Notes: generated by a model not told the origin, from the letters alone. A stretch of 32,751 bases of DNA from Vibrio sp. UCD-FRSSP16_30 (GCF_001676025.1 NZ_LZFW01000013.1:1-32751), one strand, 5' to 3'. Counted from the first letter of the stretch, positions 14,536 through 23,949 are shown. Translations and numbers: made by a program.

Positions 14536-15489
14536 TTATAAACGGAACAGCTGCACTTTAAGGCTCGCTTCTGGATCAACATCTGCAAACTCATCAGGGT
14601 TTGCTAAACGCTCCACATAAGTCAGCTCTGGTGCGTGTTCTGCCATTCCATCAATCACAAAATCTGAAGTCACGGATGGAGAGTTAACGCAAGCCAATAC
14701 TTGCCCCCCTTCTGCGAGTAAATCAGGTAAGCGACGCAGTATTTTTTGATAATCTTTGGTTAAAGCAAAACTGCCTTTTTGGAACGACGGTGGATCAGAA
14801 ATAATCAAATCATAAGGCCCCATACGTTTGATTTTTCCCCATGATTTAAAAATATCATGGCCTAAAAATTTCACGCGGCTCAAATCTTGATTATTTAAAT
14901 GATGGTTTTCACGCCCTCGGTTTAAAGACGAACGAGCCATATCCACATTCACGACTTGGCTAGCATCGCCTGCAATTGCCGCAACAGAAAAACCGCAAGT
15001 ATAAGCAAACAGGTTGAGCACATTTTTGCCTTTGGCATTGTCTCTCACCCAATCTCGTCCTAAACGCATATCAAGAAACAGACCTGAGTTTTGGTTAGAA
15101 GTAATGTTCATCAGGTAATTTAAGCCTGACTCGACCACTTCAACTTTATCTTGCTGCTCTCCAAGCAAAAACTGCGTTGGCGCGCCGTGTTCATAGCGGT
15201 GCTGAATAGAGATAGAGCGTATCGTCACATGCTTAGTATCTGTCGCTAACTGCTGCAATCCTTCGGTAAGATGCGTTAAAAACTCATCAGACACAGGTCT
15301 AAATAATTGCACCACAAGATGCTGACCAATCCAATCGCAAGTCAGTTGTTCCAGTCCTGCAACAGTGCGTCCTCTGCCATGAAAGAAGCGTCTAACTTCT
15401 GTCGACGCTTGGGCTAACCCTTTGTGCAACGCAGCAAAAAATACAGGTAACGACTCTGGATTCATTGGTTTTGGTATATCTTCGTTCAT
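14536..15489 (-). CDS. Class I SAM-dependent rRNA methyltransferase-like protein (RlmK/RlmI-related), 317 aa
   Basis: A Rossmann-fold methyltransferase of the group around RlmK/RlmI (Methyltrans_SAM). The SAM-binding loop is VLNLFAYTCGFSVAAI, the acidic ribose-binding stretch VVNVDMARSSLNRGREN, and the catalytic DPPSFQKG resembles the D/N-PP-F/Y motif of base methylases. It probably methylates RNA, but no target can be named. It overlaps the upstream pseudouridine synthase by ATGA (start 15489, previous stop ending 15486), so the two RNA-modification genes are coupled. Confidence 0.85.
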   Translation of the reverse strand: MNEDIPKPMNPESLPVFFAALHKGLAQASTEVRRFFHGRGRTVAGLEQLTCDWIGQHLVVQLFRPVSDEFLTHLTEGLQQLATDTKHVTIRSISIQHRYEHGAPTQFLLGEQQDKVEVVESGLNYLMNITSNQNSGLFLDMRLGRDWVRDNAKGKNVLNLFAYTCGFSVAAIAGDASQVVNVDMARSSLNRGRENHHLNNQDLSRVKFLGHDIFKSWGKIKRMGPYDLIISDPPSFQKGSFALTKDYQKILRRLPDLLAEGGQVLACVNSPSVTSDFVIDGMAEHAPELTYVERLANPDEFADVDPEASLKVQLFRL

Positions 15490-16193
15490 TTAATTTTTGG
15501 CCAGTTAAGTAAGTGAGGTTGTTGCCACGCGGCAAGTTGCTGCTTGATTGATTCATTTTGCCACAGCAACCCTAGACGGTTATCTGTTGTCGGATCAAGT
15601 TGGTAGCGATAAGTGTCACCGGCAAAGTCAAAGCTAAGAGCAAAAGCATGCAAATACCCTCTATCGATTGTAGCGGTATCAGCACTGGTATCTGCTGTAG
15701 CATAAATAGGATCACCGACAATGGGACTGCCTATTGATTTAAGCGCTACCCGAATCTGGTGCGTTTTTCCCGTGCGCGGCTTACAAAGAAAAAGGCGGTA
15801 ACCTTCTGCTGATGCAGAAAAAAATTGAGTAATTGCAGGGTTTTCATTACTTGGCAATAGCTTCCACATAGAGCGGCGGCTTTTTGCCATATCCCCTTTA
15901 ATCAACCCTTGTTTCTTCTTAGGTTTCTTATCAGAAATCGCTAAATAAAATTTCTCAACTTGTCGATTAGCAAATGCTTGAGATAACTCACTGGCCGCTG
16001 ACTGCGTTTTTGCTAATAGCAATAATCCAGAAGTCATTTTATCCAGTCGATGTACTAGATACAGTGCTTTACACTCTAAATGCAGACGCACTTCTTCTAC
16101 TAATCCACGCTCTTGTTCATCCTTGTGGACGCTCACTCCAGCATGCTTATTAATCAGCACAAAGTGCGCTTGATTATCGACAATATCAAACAT
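15486..16193 (-). CDS. RluA-family pseudouridine synthase, 235 aa
   Basis: The protein converts uridine to pseudouridine in RNA. The signature HRLDKMTSG with catalytic Asp51 is present, as are the FVLINKHAGVSVHKD opening and the GKTHQIRVALKSIGSPIVGDPIYA block of the RluA family. No S4 domain precedes the catalytic domain, and at 235 residues it is a compact member. The RNA target is unknown. It is the first gene of a two-gene unit with the methyltransferase. Confidence 0.92.
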   Translation of the reverse strand: MFDIVDNQAHFVLINKHAGVSVHKDEQERGLVEEVRLHLECKALYLVHRLDKMTSGLLLLAKTQSAASELSQAFANRQVEKFYLAISDKKPKKKQGLIKGDMAKSRRSMWKLLPSNENPAITQFFSASAEGYRLFLCKPRTGKTHQIRVALKSIGSPIVGDPIYATADTSADTATIDRGYLHAFALSFDFAGDTYRYQLDPTTDNRLGLLWQNESIKQQLAAWQQPHLLNWPKIK

Positions 16194-16446
16194 AAATTAC
16201 TCTAAGTGGGGACGCGCTATCGCGAAAGTATGTGATTATATCTTGAGGTGAAGCTTAAACCCAACTTTTGTCTGTAATGCTTTTTTTTACTATCAACTTC
16301 AGTTATTCGGTTAACAAAAGGTTAAGCCTTTATGAAGATTCGCGGTTAAAGTAGTCAAACTTCACTCCGTTGAAGGTAAAAACCGCACAAGGCCATGTTT
16401 TGTGTATACACTGGTCTATTAAGTTATTGATTGTTCACTGGGATAA

Positions 16447-17901
16447 ATGGAAGAATTTTACCAAGCACTTACTGTTATAGGGTTGATACTGTATTGGGTA
16501 TTAGTCGCCGGTGTCACTATACGTGTGGTGATTAAGCGCCGTTCTGTCAGTGTTTCTTTAGCTTGGCTAATGATCATCTATATCCTGCCTATCTTTGGTG
16601 TGATCTTTTACTTTTTATTTGGTGAGCTTAATCTTGGCAAAAAAAGGGCTGAGCGAGCGCAAGCGATGTTTAACCCCTATAAAGCATGGTTTCTTAAACT
16701 GCTTGATTGTAATGCTCACTTACCTGAAAAAACCCCAACTCACATCACTCACATTGATGAACTCTGCACCAATAGAATGGGCATTCCGGCTCTATGTGGT
16801 AACACATTATCACTGCAAGATACCCCTCAAAAGATTCTAAAATCGATTATTGAAGATATTGAAAAGGCGCAACACTTTATTCGGATGGAGTTTTACATCT
16901 GGAATGAAGGTGGACAGGCCAACGGTGTCGCAGCGGCATTAATTCAAGCTTCTGGACGCGGAGTACGCTGTCAGATCCTATTAGATGCGGCTGGCAGTGG
17001 TAAATTTTTCTCATCGCCTTGGTGCAAAATGATGGTCGAAGCTGGGGTTGAAGTAGTTCAAGCCTTGCAAGTAAACCCTGCTCGTATGTTTCTTCGTCGC
17101 CTTGATCTTAGGCAACATCGAAAAATCATCGTGATTGATGATGCGATTGCTTATACCGGCTCAATGAACCTAGTTGACCCCGAGTTTTTCAAACAAGACG
17201 CGGGCGTTGGTATGTGGGTGGACGTAATGGTGCGTATTACTGGACCTACAGTAAACGTGTTATCAGCTATCCATTGCTGGGACTGGGAAGTAGAAACTGG
17301 TGAGCGTTCTTTCCCAACGCCTCCTGTTTGTCATATCGAACAAGACAACCTTTTGCATCCCATACAAGTTGTGCCATCAGGCCCGGGGATGCCTGAGAAC
17401 TTAATTCAGCAAGTATTAACCATTGCCATTAGTCGCGCGTCTAAATCCGTCACCATTACTACGCCCTACTTTGTGCCAAGTGAAGAATTGCTGCAAACCT
17501 TACGCACCACCGCTCAGCGCGGGGTCAAAGTTGAGCTGATAATTCCTAAGAAAAATGATTCGATTATGGTCGGCTGGGCGTCCAAAGCGTTCTATGCAGA
17601 ACTGTTGTCTGCCGGTGTGATCATTCATGAATTTGAAGGTGGCTTATTGCACACTAAGTCAGTGGTCATTGATAAAAAATATTGCCTGATTGGCACCGTT
17701 AATCTGGATGTTCGTAGCCTTTGGCTTAATTTTGAAGTGACTTTAGTGGTTGATGATAAAGAATTTACTCAGCAGCTTCATTGGTTACAAGAGACCTATA
17801 TCCAGCAATCAACCGTTGTTGATGAGCAGAGGTGGCGCAATCGTAGTCTGTTAAACCGATTCTTAGAGCGCGCTTTCTATTTATTTAGCCCTATTCTATA
17901 A
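16447..17901 (+). CDS. cls: Cardiolipin synthase, 484 aa
   Basis: An inner-membrane phospholipase-D-type enzyme that joins two phosphatidylglycerols to form cardiolipin. Two N-terminal membrane segments (VIGLILYWVLVAGV and SLAWLMIIYILPIFGVIFYFLFG) are followed by two HKD motifs: His224-x-Lys226-x4-Asp231 in HRKIIVIDD and His402-x-Lys404-x4-Asp409 in HTKSVVIDK. Length and layout match the ClsA type. A GGGATAA Shine-Dalgarno sequence precedes the start. The 253 bp upstream, shared with the divergent pseudouridine synthase, hold no other gene. Confidence 0.95.
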   Translation: MEEFYQALTVIGLILYWVLVAGVTIRVVIKRRSVSVSLAWLMIIYILPIFGVIFYFLFGELNLGKKRAERAQAMFNPYKAWFLKLLDCNAHLPEKTPTHITHIDELCTNRMGIPALCGNTLSLQDTPQKILKSIIEDIEKAQHFIRMEFYIWNEGGQANGVAAALIQASGRGVRCQILLDAAGSGKFFSSPWCKMMVEAGVEVVQALQVNPARMFLRRLDLRQHRKIIVIDDAIAYTGSMNLVDPEFFKQDAGVGMWVDVMVRITGPTVNVLSAIHCWDWEVETGERSFPTPPVCHIEQDNLLHPIQVVPSGPGMPENLIQQVLTIAISRASKSVTITTPYFVPSEELLQTLRTTAQRGVKVELIIPKKNDSIMVGWASKAFYAELLSAGVIIHEFEGGLLHTKSVVIDKKYCLIGTVNLDVRSLWLNFEVTLVVDDKEFTQQLHWLQETYIQQSTVVDEQRWRNRSLLNRFLERAFYLFSPIL

Positions 17902-17983
17902 ACGACAACACTCAAATATTTCTTGCACTGCCTGCCCTGCTCATGGTTTAAATACGATATAGAAATAACATCAGGGAAGGCAG

Positions 17984-19189
17984 ATGTCCAAAAGTAACTC
18001 ACCCGTATCTAAAACCACACAACTTATCAGTGCTGGACGCGATAAAAAATACACGCATGGCGTGGTTAATCCTCCGATTCAGCGCGCTTCAACAGTATTA
18101 TTTGATACGGTAGCGGAAAAAACTCAAGCCACCATCAACCGTGCTAACAAAGCGCTTTTCTATGGTCGTCGTGGCACTCAAACTCACTTCGCATTTCAAG
18201 ATGCAATGGTTGAGCTAGAAGGCGGATTTGGCTGTGCACTATACCCTTGTGGTACTGCCGCAATTTCTAACGCTATTTTGTCCTTTGTCGAAACAGGCGA
18301 TCATATCTTGATGGTTGATACCTGTTATGAACCGACTCGCGATTTTTGCGACACTATGCTTAAACGCCTTGGGGTGGAAACGACCTATTACACGCCAACA
18401 ATTGGTGAAGAGCTGCAATCTCTCATCAAACCTAATACCAAGATTTTATTCTTGGAGTCCCCGGGTTCTGTGACCATGGAAGTGCAAAACGTTCCTTTAT
18501 TGGCAGAGATTGCGCATAACAATGACATGATGGTTATGTTAGACAACACTTGGGCCGCGGGGCTGCATTTCTCACCCTTTGAGTTTGGTGTAGACATCTC
18601 TATTCAAGCCGCTACAAAGTACATTGTGGGTCACTCTGATGTGATGTTAGGGACTGCGATTGCCAATGAAAAATATTGGGATCAGCTGCGCGAAAACAGC
18701 TACCTAATGGGACAATGCGTTTCACCTGACGATGCCTACCTTGGCCTGCGCGGTATCCGTACTCTGGATCTTCGCTTGAAACAGCATCAACAAAATAGTC
18801 TTAAAGTAGCGAAATGGTTAGCCACTCGCCCAGAAGTGGATCACGTTCGTCATCCAGAGCTTGAAACCTGCCCAGGGCATGAATACTTTAAGCGTGATTT
18901 CACCGGTGGTAATGGCTTATTTTCTTTTGTGATGAAGTCTCAAGACAGTAAAGCCACCACTGCGTTTCTTGACGGTATGGCGCTGTTTGGCATGGGATAC
19001 TCATGGGGTGGCTATGAAAGCCTGATTCTTGCCAATGAACCACGCAGTTTTAATAGCCTGCGCACCGTGGCAAACCCTAATTTCACAGGGACATTATTCC
19101 GTTTGCATATTGGTCTTGAGAATGTGGATGATCTTATCCAAGATCTTGAACAAGGTTTTGCTCGTTATAATGCAATCATTAATGCTTAA
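17984..19189 (+). CDS. metC: Cystathionine beta-lyase, 401 aa
   Basis: A PLP enzyme that cleaves cystathionine to homocysteine, pyruvate and ammonia in methionine synthesis. The PLP lysine is Lys212 in ATKYIVGHSDVMLG. YGRRGTQTHFAFQDAM near the N-terminus and GMGYSWGGYESLI near the C-terminus are typical of the gammaproteobacterial MetC type rather than MetB. A strong Shine-Dalgarno GGGAAGG precedes the ATG. The gene is followed by a weak terminator-like structure at 19228-19306. Confidence 0.94.
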   Translation: MSKSNSPVSKTTQLISAGRDKKYTHGVVNPPIQRASTVLFDTVAEKTQATINRANKALFYGRRGTQTHFAFQDAMVELEGGFGCALYPCGTAAISNAILSFVETGDHILMVDTCYEPTRDFCDTMLKRLGVETTYYTPTIGEELQSLIKPNTKILFLESPGSVTMEVQNVPLLAEIAHNNDMMVMLDNTWAAGLHFSPFEFGVDISIQAATKYIVGHSDVMLGTAIANEKYWDQLRENSYLMGQCVSPDDAYLGLRGIRTLDLRLKQHQQNSLKVAKWLATRPEVDHVRHPELETCPGHEYFKRDFTGGNGLFSFVMKSQDSKATTAFLDGMALFGMGYSWGGYESLILANEPRSFNSLRTVANPNFTGTLFRLHIGLENVDDLIQDLEQGFARYNAIINA

Positions 19190-19227
19190 TAACTCACCGC
19201 TTATTTAACTGAGTTATCGGTAAAGAT

Positions 19228-19306
19228 AAGGCTTTTTGTATAAGTCATTAGTTGATGCTCTCAAGTAGAGTGCCTCTAATTGACTGTGTATAAGAAGCCT
19301 TTTTAA
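19228..19306 (+). terminator. Possible two-stem terminator after metC
   Basis: AAGGCTT (19228-19234) can pair with AAGCCTT (19295-19301), enclosing a small CTCT/AGAG hairpin, and is followed by TTTTTA. The long distance between the outer arms makes this uncertain. Confidence 0.4.
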
Positions 19307-19380
19307 TATTTCAAATTCATCCCCTCTTCTATTTTTCCGCTAGACCTATATACTGCGAGCATCAAATAGCAGGTATCAAT

Positions 19381-19893
19381 ATGTCTAAAAACACCATCAC
19401 AATTATCGGTCTATGCAACCCTAAGAGTCCAACCAATGTTGGCGCTGTCATGCGCGCGGCAGGTTGCTATCAAGCTGACGAGGTTCGTTTTAACGGCGAA
19501 CGTTTCGCAAAAGCGGCTAAATACCATACCGACACTAAAGATATGACCAGTAAAATTGCCCTAAACCAAATGGTCTCTCTAACTGATAATCTTGAATCCG
19601 ATGTCAAAATTGTGTGTGTTGAACTTGCTGAAGGCGCCACCCCATTGCCACAGTTTCAACACCCTGAAAAGGCCATTTATATATTTGGTCCAGAAGATAG
19701 CTCCATTCCACAAGAAATTGTCGATAAAGCCGACGAAGTGGTTTATGTGCCAACCATAGGTTGTATGAACCTTGCCGCAACAGTGAACGTATTGCTGTAT
19801 GACAAACTGGCTAAATCAAACCAAGAAATAGACCATGCAACGCGAGTTGTGCAAAGCCGTGATGTGAATAATCGCCTCAAGGTTTCTTCTTAA
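19381..19893 (+). CDS. SpoU/TrmH-family RNA methyltransferase, 170 aa
   Basis: A knotted (SPOUT) methyltransferase that 2'-O-methylates RNA. The three family motifs are clear: NPKSPTNVGAVMRAAG, IFGPEDSSIP and CMNLAATVNVLLYD. It is a short, single-domain member like TrmL-type enzymes, without an RNA-binding extension. The exact RNA target is unknown. AGGTATCAAT precedes the ATG. The next gene starts 33 bp after its stop on the same strand, so co-transcription with the ribosomal oxygenase is plausible. Confidence 0.9.
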   Translation: MSKNTITIIGLCNPKSPTNVGAVMRAAGCYQADEVRFNGERFAKAAKYHTDTKDMTSKIALNQMVSLTDNLESDVKIVCVELAEGATPLPQFQHPEKAIYIFGPEDSSIPQEIVDKADEVVYVPTIGCMNLAATVNVLLYDKLAKSNQEIDHATRVVQSRDVNNRLKVSS

Positions 19894-19926
19894 ATCTCAC
19901 TCTTCAAGTACAAATTAAGGTAACAA

Positions 19927-21072
19927 ATGTATCAACTTACCGTTTCATTAGAGCAGTTTCTTGCTGAGTTTTGGCAAAAAAAACCCACCATCATCAAAGG
20001 TGGATTTGCCAACTTCCAAGACCCAATCTCTGCGGAAGAGCTTGCTGGATTGACCATGGAAGAAGAAGTCGACTCTCGCTATGTTTCAAATATTAATGGT
20101 GAATGGACTGCCGAGCACGGACCTTTTACCGAAGACAAATACGCAAACCTTGATGAAACCAACTGGTCTATTATCGTGCAAGCGGCGAACCACTGGCATC
20201 TTGATGCGGCGCAACTTATCGAACCATTTAAAGCGATGCCTCAGTGGTTATTTGACGATCTTATGATCAGTTATTCTGTTAAAGATGGCGGTGTAGGCCC
20301 GCATATTGATCAATATGATGTCTTTATTATTCAAGGCAGTGGCAAGCGTCATTGGCGTGTTGGGGAAAAAGATGAAGGTCAATATGCTGAAACCTGTCGT
20401 CATAACGCGCTACGTCAAATTGAATCATTTGATTCGATCATTGATGACGTTCTGCAGCCAGGTGACATTTTATATATCCCACCGGGCTTTCCACACGATG
20501 GCTATGCTTTAGAGCCTTCAATGAGTTATTCCGTGGGCTTTCGCTCCCCTAAAGAGCAAGAGTTAATCAGTAACTTTGCCGATTATGTTTTAGCCAATGA
20601 CATTGGTGACGCTCACTTGCACAAGCCAGAGTTAAGTGTTCAAAATAACTTTGGTGAGATTCAATCTAGCGATCTGCACTCTTTAACTCAGATGCTTAAA
20701 AGCACGCTTGAAGATGAGCACCGCATCAATGACTTTATGGGTTGCTTACTAAGCCAATCACGCCACCAACTCAATATCATCACACCAGAGTCACAATGGC
20801 AAAATGAAGAAGTGGCCAATCACCTAGCCACTGGCGGCATCATCGAAAAAGTAGCAGGATTACGTGCTCTATTTCATGAGCAAGATCCTTGCATCGCTTA
20901 CATTAACGGTGAGGTCATCAAAGTCGCGAGTAAAGATAGTTTCGCCATCAAATTACTTTGTGGTCAGGAGCATATTAGTGCTCACTGCCTTGCTGATGAA
21001 CTATCAAACACTGCTGTCATTTCATTAATCTGTGACTTGGTGAATAAAGGCTATTGGTTTATTGACGCATAA
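19927..21072 (+). CDS. roxA: RoxA/YcfD-type ribosomal oxygenase (JmjC/cupin), 381 aa
   Basis: An Fe(II)/2-oxoglutarate oxygenase; the E. coli homologue YcfD hydroxylates an arginine of ribosomal protein L16. The metal triad is visible as His126-x-Asp128 (HIDQYD) and His190 (FPHDG) in a JmjC fold, with GDILYIPPGFPH as the second conserved block. A C-terminal winged-helix region follows, as in YcfD. The Shine-Dalgarno is AAGGTAAC. It sits behind the RNA methyltransferase, a neighbourhood of translation-related modification. A terminator follows at 21101-21148. Confidence 0.9.
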   Translation: MYQLTVSLEQFLAEFWQKKPTIIKGGFANFQDPISAEELAGLTMEEEVDSRYVSNINGEWTAEHGPFTEDKYANLDETNWSIIVQAANHWHLDAAQLIEPFKAMPQWLFDDLMISYSVKDGGVGPHIDQYDVFIIQGSGKRHWRVGEKDEGQYAETCRHNALRQIESFDSIIDDVLQPGDILYIPPGFPHDGYALEPSMSYSVGFRSPKEQELISNFADYVLANDIGDAHLHKPELSVQNNFGEIQSSDLHSLTQMLKSTLEDEHRINDFMGCLLSQSRHQLNIITPESQWQNEEVANHLATGGIIEKVAGLRALFHEQDPCIAYINGEVIKVASKDSFAIKLLCGQEHISAHCLADELSNTAVISLICDLVNKGYWFIDA

Positions 21073-21100
21073 ACCCAACCTCAAACATCGCTAACACCTA

Positions 21101-21148
21101 AAAGGTCAGCCACTAAGAGCATCATAAGTATGCATCTGGCTGACCTTT
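21101..21148 (+). terminator. Intrinsic terminator after roxA
   Basis: AAAGGTCAGCCA (21101-21112) and TGGCTGACCTTT (21137-21148) form a 12-bp stem; six Ts lie at 21146-21151. The 24-nt loop is long, but the stem and U-tract are strong. Confidence 0.85.
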
Positions 21149-21151
21149 TTT

Positions 21152-21445
21152 ATGATTGCTGTCATTATTAGCCCGTCATCTGAAATTTTCACCTTTGAAC
21201 TATCACTGCAACTGAATAAAGTTTTTACTCTATTGTTCTCAATTCTCATGTATCAACAGGCAAGACTTTCTAAAAATAACGAGTCAAGTCACGTTTTCTT
21301 AAACAGATTAACAAATCATCCGTTCATACTTTGTCACATCTCTATTTAGCACCTAACCTAATCCTTATGTAATACAATATGGATAATGCACACAATTTAT
21401 AGGGTTATTACTCTATTTTGATTGCATGTTGCAGACAATTTTCAA
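21152..21445. other. Intergenic region before the tad cassette
   Basis: About 290 bp of AT-rich DNA between the roxA terminator and tadE. A 65-codon frame starting inside the terminator is not credible. A TACAAT (21373-21378) could be a -10 box, but no matching -35 is evident. The tadE promoter should lie here. Confidence 0.35.
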
Positions 21446-21928
21446 ATGGATTTAAAACACTTACACATCTTTAAAGCAAAGCAAAAGGGCGTGGCCCTTG
21501 TTGAATTTGCTGTCGTGTTTAGCCTGTTCTTACTGATAATTTTTACCATTATCGACTTTGCTCTATTTGGCTACGTCAAATTGACTATGCAACATGCTGT
21601 CCGTGAAGGGGCTCGATATGCCGTGACTGGACGTACTGATATGGACCTAAGTGACGACCCAATCCGCGAACAAGCCGTTCTTGAAAAAATCTCTCAAAGC
21701 TCCAGTGGCATACTCGAAAAAGTCATGAACATTGATGATATTCGAGTTGAAGATATTGATGGTAACGCCCTATCTGGCTTTGGCGATCCTGGGCAATTAG
21801 TCAGTATTCATCTTGATTGTGAATGGCCCGTATTAAGCCCTTTGATCTTGCCCTTAGTTGAAGACGGCACTTATAAATTTACCGTTAGCTCTGCCATGAA
21901 AAATGAAGAGTTTGAGGATTCTATTTAA
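21446..21928 (+). CDS. tadE: TadE-family pseudopilin, 160 aa
   Basis: A small pilin-like protein of the Tad (tight adherence) system. The N-terminal part has KG followed by VALVEFAVVFSLFLLIIFTI: a glycine, then a hydrophobic helix with Glu at +5, the class IV prepilin cleavage pattern used by TadV-type peptidases. In the family it is a minor pilin of Flp pili. The start at 21446 (MDLKHLHIF) is chosen because the longer frame begins with TTG at 21422; neither has a good Shine-Dalgarno sequence, so the start is uncertain. Its TAA overlaps the tadF ATG by one base (TAATG). Confidence 0.85.
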   Translation: MDLKHLHIFKAKQKGVALVEFAVVFSLFLLIIFTIIDFALFGYVKLTMQHAVREGARYAVTGRTDMDLSDDPIREQAVLEKISQSSSGILEKVMNIDDIRVEDIDGNALSGFGDPGQLVSIHLDCEWPVLSPLILPLVEDGTYKFTVSSAMKNEEFEDSI

Positions 21929-22485
21929 TGAAGCAACTCAAGGCTAAGCATTATCTTAAAGGGCTAGCCGCCGTCGAAATGACCTTAATATTACCCGTTT
22001 TATTATTGATCTTAATGGCGATTTGGGAGTTTACTCAGATACTTCAAGCGCACATTGTATTGCTCAATTTAAGTAGAGAAGGCGCTAACCTGATATCGAG
22101 AAGCAGCAGTTATGGGGAACAGGACGTAATGGACATCCTTTCCCACTCATCTAACCCTTTAGACTTAACTCAAAGCGGTACGATGTACATTAACGTTATT
22201 TCCAAAGACGGCGATACCACCTATATCTCAAGCCAAACCAAATGGCTCAACGCTACCACACAATTATCCAGTGAAGTTTGGGACGGCTGTACTCAGTGGG
22301 ATGATGACAATCAGTGCACTTACCCTTCAAGCATTGCTGACCTTAAGCTCAATAGCACTGATTTTCCTCTGCAGCTTGAAGATGGAGAATCAGTGTATGT
22401 CGTTGAGGTGCTCTATGAATACACAGCGCCTTCTAGCTTTGTATTTGATAGTGATTTGCTCATCACAGAACGCACGTATTTATAG
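21928..22485 (+). CDS. tadF: TadF-like pseudopilin, 185 aa
   Basis: The second TadE/F-type pseudopilin. The cleavage pattern KG followed by LAAVEMTLILPVLLLILMAIWEF, with Glu at +5, is clear. The mature part has NLSREGANLISR, common in TadE/F proteins after the helix, and two cysteines (GCTQWDDDNQCTY) close enough to form a disulfide. It is translationally coupled to tadE and followed 10 bp later by tadG, so the three form one operon. Confidence 0.85.
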   Translation: MKQLKAKHYLKGLAAVEMTLILPVLLLILMAIWEFTQILQAHIVLLNLSREGANLISRSSSYGEQDVMDILSHSSNPLDLTQSGTMYINVISKDGDTTYISSQTKWLNATTQLSSEVWDGCTQWDDDNQCTYPSSIADLKLNSTDFPLQLEDGESVYVVEVLYEYTAPSSFVFDSDLLITERTYL

Positions 22486-22495
22486 GAACAAATAG

Positions 22496-23797
22496 ATGTA
22501 TCACAAAGCAAAAGGACTTGTTTCATTATTAATGGTCATCGCCCTACCTTTTCTCTTAATGTTATCTGGTTTTACCATTGATTCTGGACGGGCTTATTTA
22601 GCTAAAGCGCAATTAAATGCGGCGGTTGATGCCGCCGGTATTGCCGCCGCTCGCTCTATTTCCATGGGCACTACCGCGGCAGAAGCGTCAGCCGAGCGAT
22701 ACTTTAATGCCAATATGACCGGACGTTCGTTAGATCTGGATTATAAGATCACTAACATTACTTTTATAACCGATGACTGGGGAAATACCTCTGTTGATGT
22801 AGAAGCAAACGCCACCATGCCCGCGGTTTTTACCGGCCTATTAGGTGTGCCTACTTGGAATATTAACGCTCAGTCTCAAACACTACGCCGCCCTGTTGAT
22901 ATTGCGTTAGTGGTTGATAATTCCACCTCTCTTGACGCTGAAATGGCAACCGTAAAAACTCGTGCAATCTCATTTTTAAGTAATTTTAATGAAGATTTTG
23001 ACCGCATTTCTATTTCTAAATTTGGCTATGGCGCAGAGACTGTCGTTTCATTTTCTAGTGGTGAACGTACACACAATAGAGCAACCAATGAATCGGTCAT
23101 TAATGCCATGACAGTGCGCACTGATGGCAACACTCATGCCACCAATACCTCGAACGGCTTTTACAAAGCCTACGAGCAATTTTCCGATGATGACGATCAA
23201 GCCGCTAACCTAAGAGTCATTGTGCTATTTACCGATGGTGCACCCAGTGCCTTCACCTCTGTACTTAATTTTGATGATGAATTGATGGATAGAGCAAGCT
23301 CTATAGCCGCATCAGGATCAACAGCATGGGGTTTAACCAAGGCAGACTCCGTGTTTTCAGAGTTACAGTACGATGGTGATGATGTCTTCTATGGCAGCCA
23401 GATAAAGAATCATGGAGTATCGATTCCTAGCAATGGTAAATACAAAGGCTTTAACTTATTTGAAGGTAAAAACTATGATGACAATATTGGAAAGAATTTA
23501 TCCCTAGGGGAAGAAGTATTTGTCGTGGCTAGGGACCTTCCCGCGACCATTGCGCATGCCGCGCGTGAAGATGGCATTTACGTCTTTACTCTTGGGCTTG
23601 GTTCACAACTTCAGAGCCAACAAGGTGTCGAAACAGGAGAAGAATTACTCTATCGAATGGCCAACGACCCTAATATGTCCAGTTCTGATTTTGATGAAGA
23701 TCAACCGCAAGGACTATACTGCTATGCAGAGTATGAAGAAGATTTAGGTCCCTGCTTTGATAAAATGCTTGATGTCATTATTCGACTCACCATGTAG
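22496..23797 (+). CDS. tadG: TadG-like Flp pilus protein with von Willebrand A domain, 433 aa
   Basis: The N-terminus (GLVSLLMVIALPFLLMLSGFTIDSGRAYLAKAQLNAAVDAAGIAAA) is the TadG-like Flp_G domain with one membrane helix. A VWA domain follows from about residue 133, with the metal-binding MIDAS motif D141-N-S143-T-S145 and the downstream Asp247 in FTDGAP. VWA domains commonly bind ligands or partner proteins through a metal ion. Two cysteines lie near the end (LYCYAEYEEDLGPCFD). It is the third gene of the tad cassette. No pilin, secretin or ATPase gene of the tad locus is nearby. Confidence 0.85.
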   Translation: MYHKAKGLVSLLMVIALPFLLMLSGFTIDSGRAYLAKAQLNAAVDAAGIAAARSISMGTTAAEASAERYFNANMTGRSLDLDYKITNITFITDDWGNTSVDVEANATMPAVFTGLLGVPTWNINAQSQTLRRPVDIALVVDNSTSLDAEMATVKTRAISFLSNFNEDFDRISISKFGYGAETVVSFSSGERTHNRATNESVINAMTVRTDGNTHATNTSNGFYKAYEQFSDDDDQAANLRVIVLFTDGAPSAFTSVLNFDDELMDRASSIAASGSTAWGLTKADSVFSELQYDGDDVFYGSQIKNHGVSIPSNGKYKGFNLFEGKNYDDNIGKNLSLGEEVFVVARDLPATIAHAAREDGIYVFTLGLGSQLQSQQGVETGEELLYRMANDPNMSSSDFDEDQPQGLYCYAEYEEDLGPCFDKMLDVIIRLTM

Positions 23798-23844
23798 GGC
23801 TAAATTTTAAGGACAGTTCAGAGAGAATATTTTTGCATTCAATC

Positions 23845-23867
23845 ATTATCAAATTAAAATTGATAAT
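23845..23867. promoter_or_regulatory. Inverted repeat upstream of the monooxygenase-like gene
   Basis: ATTATCAA (23845-23852) and TTGATAAT (23860-23867) are perfect inverted arms around a 7-nt AT spacer, 80-105 bp before the next start codon. It may be an operator or weak hairpin; T-tract support for a terminator is poor. Confidence 0.35.
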
Positions 23868-23949
23868 ATTTCAATGAAACCCCTGTTTATCTGCGAAGGT
23901 ACTCGGTCTATTATCTGTCCTGTCAAAACAACTTACATTAAGGTCCATC

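Noticed and set aside
21152..21349. 65-codon frame after roxA
   Set aside because: It starts at the T-tract of the roxA terminator, has no ribosome-binding site and has chance-like composition.
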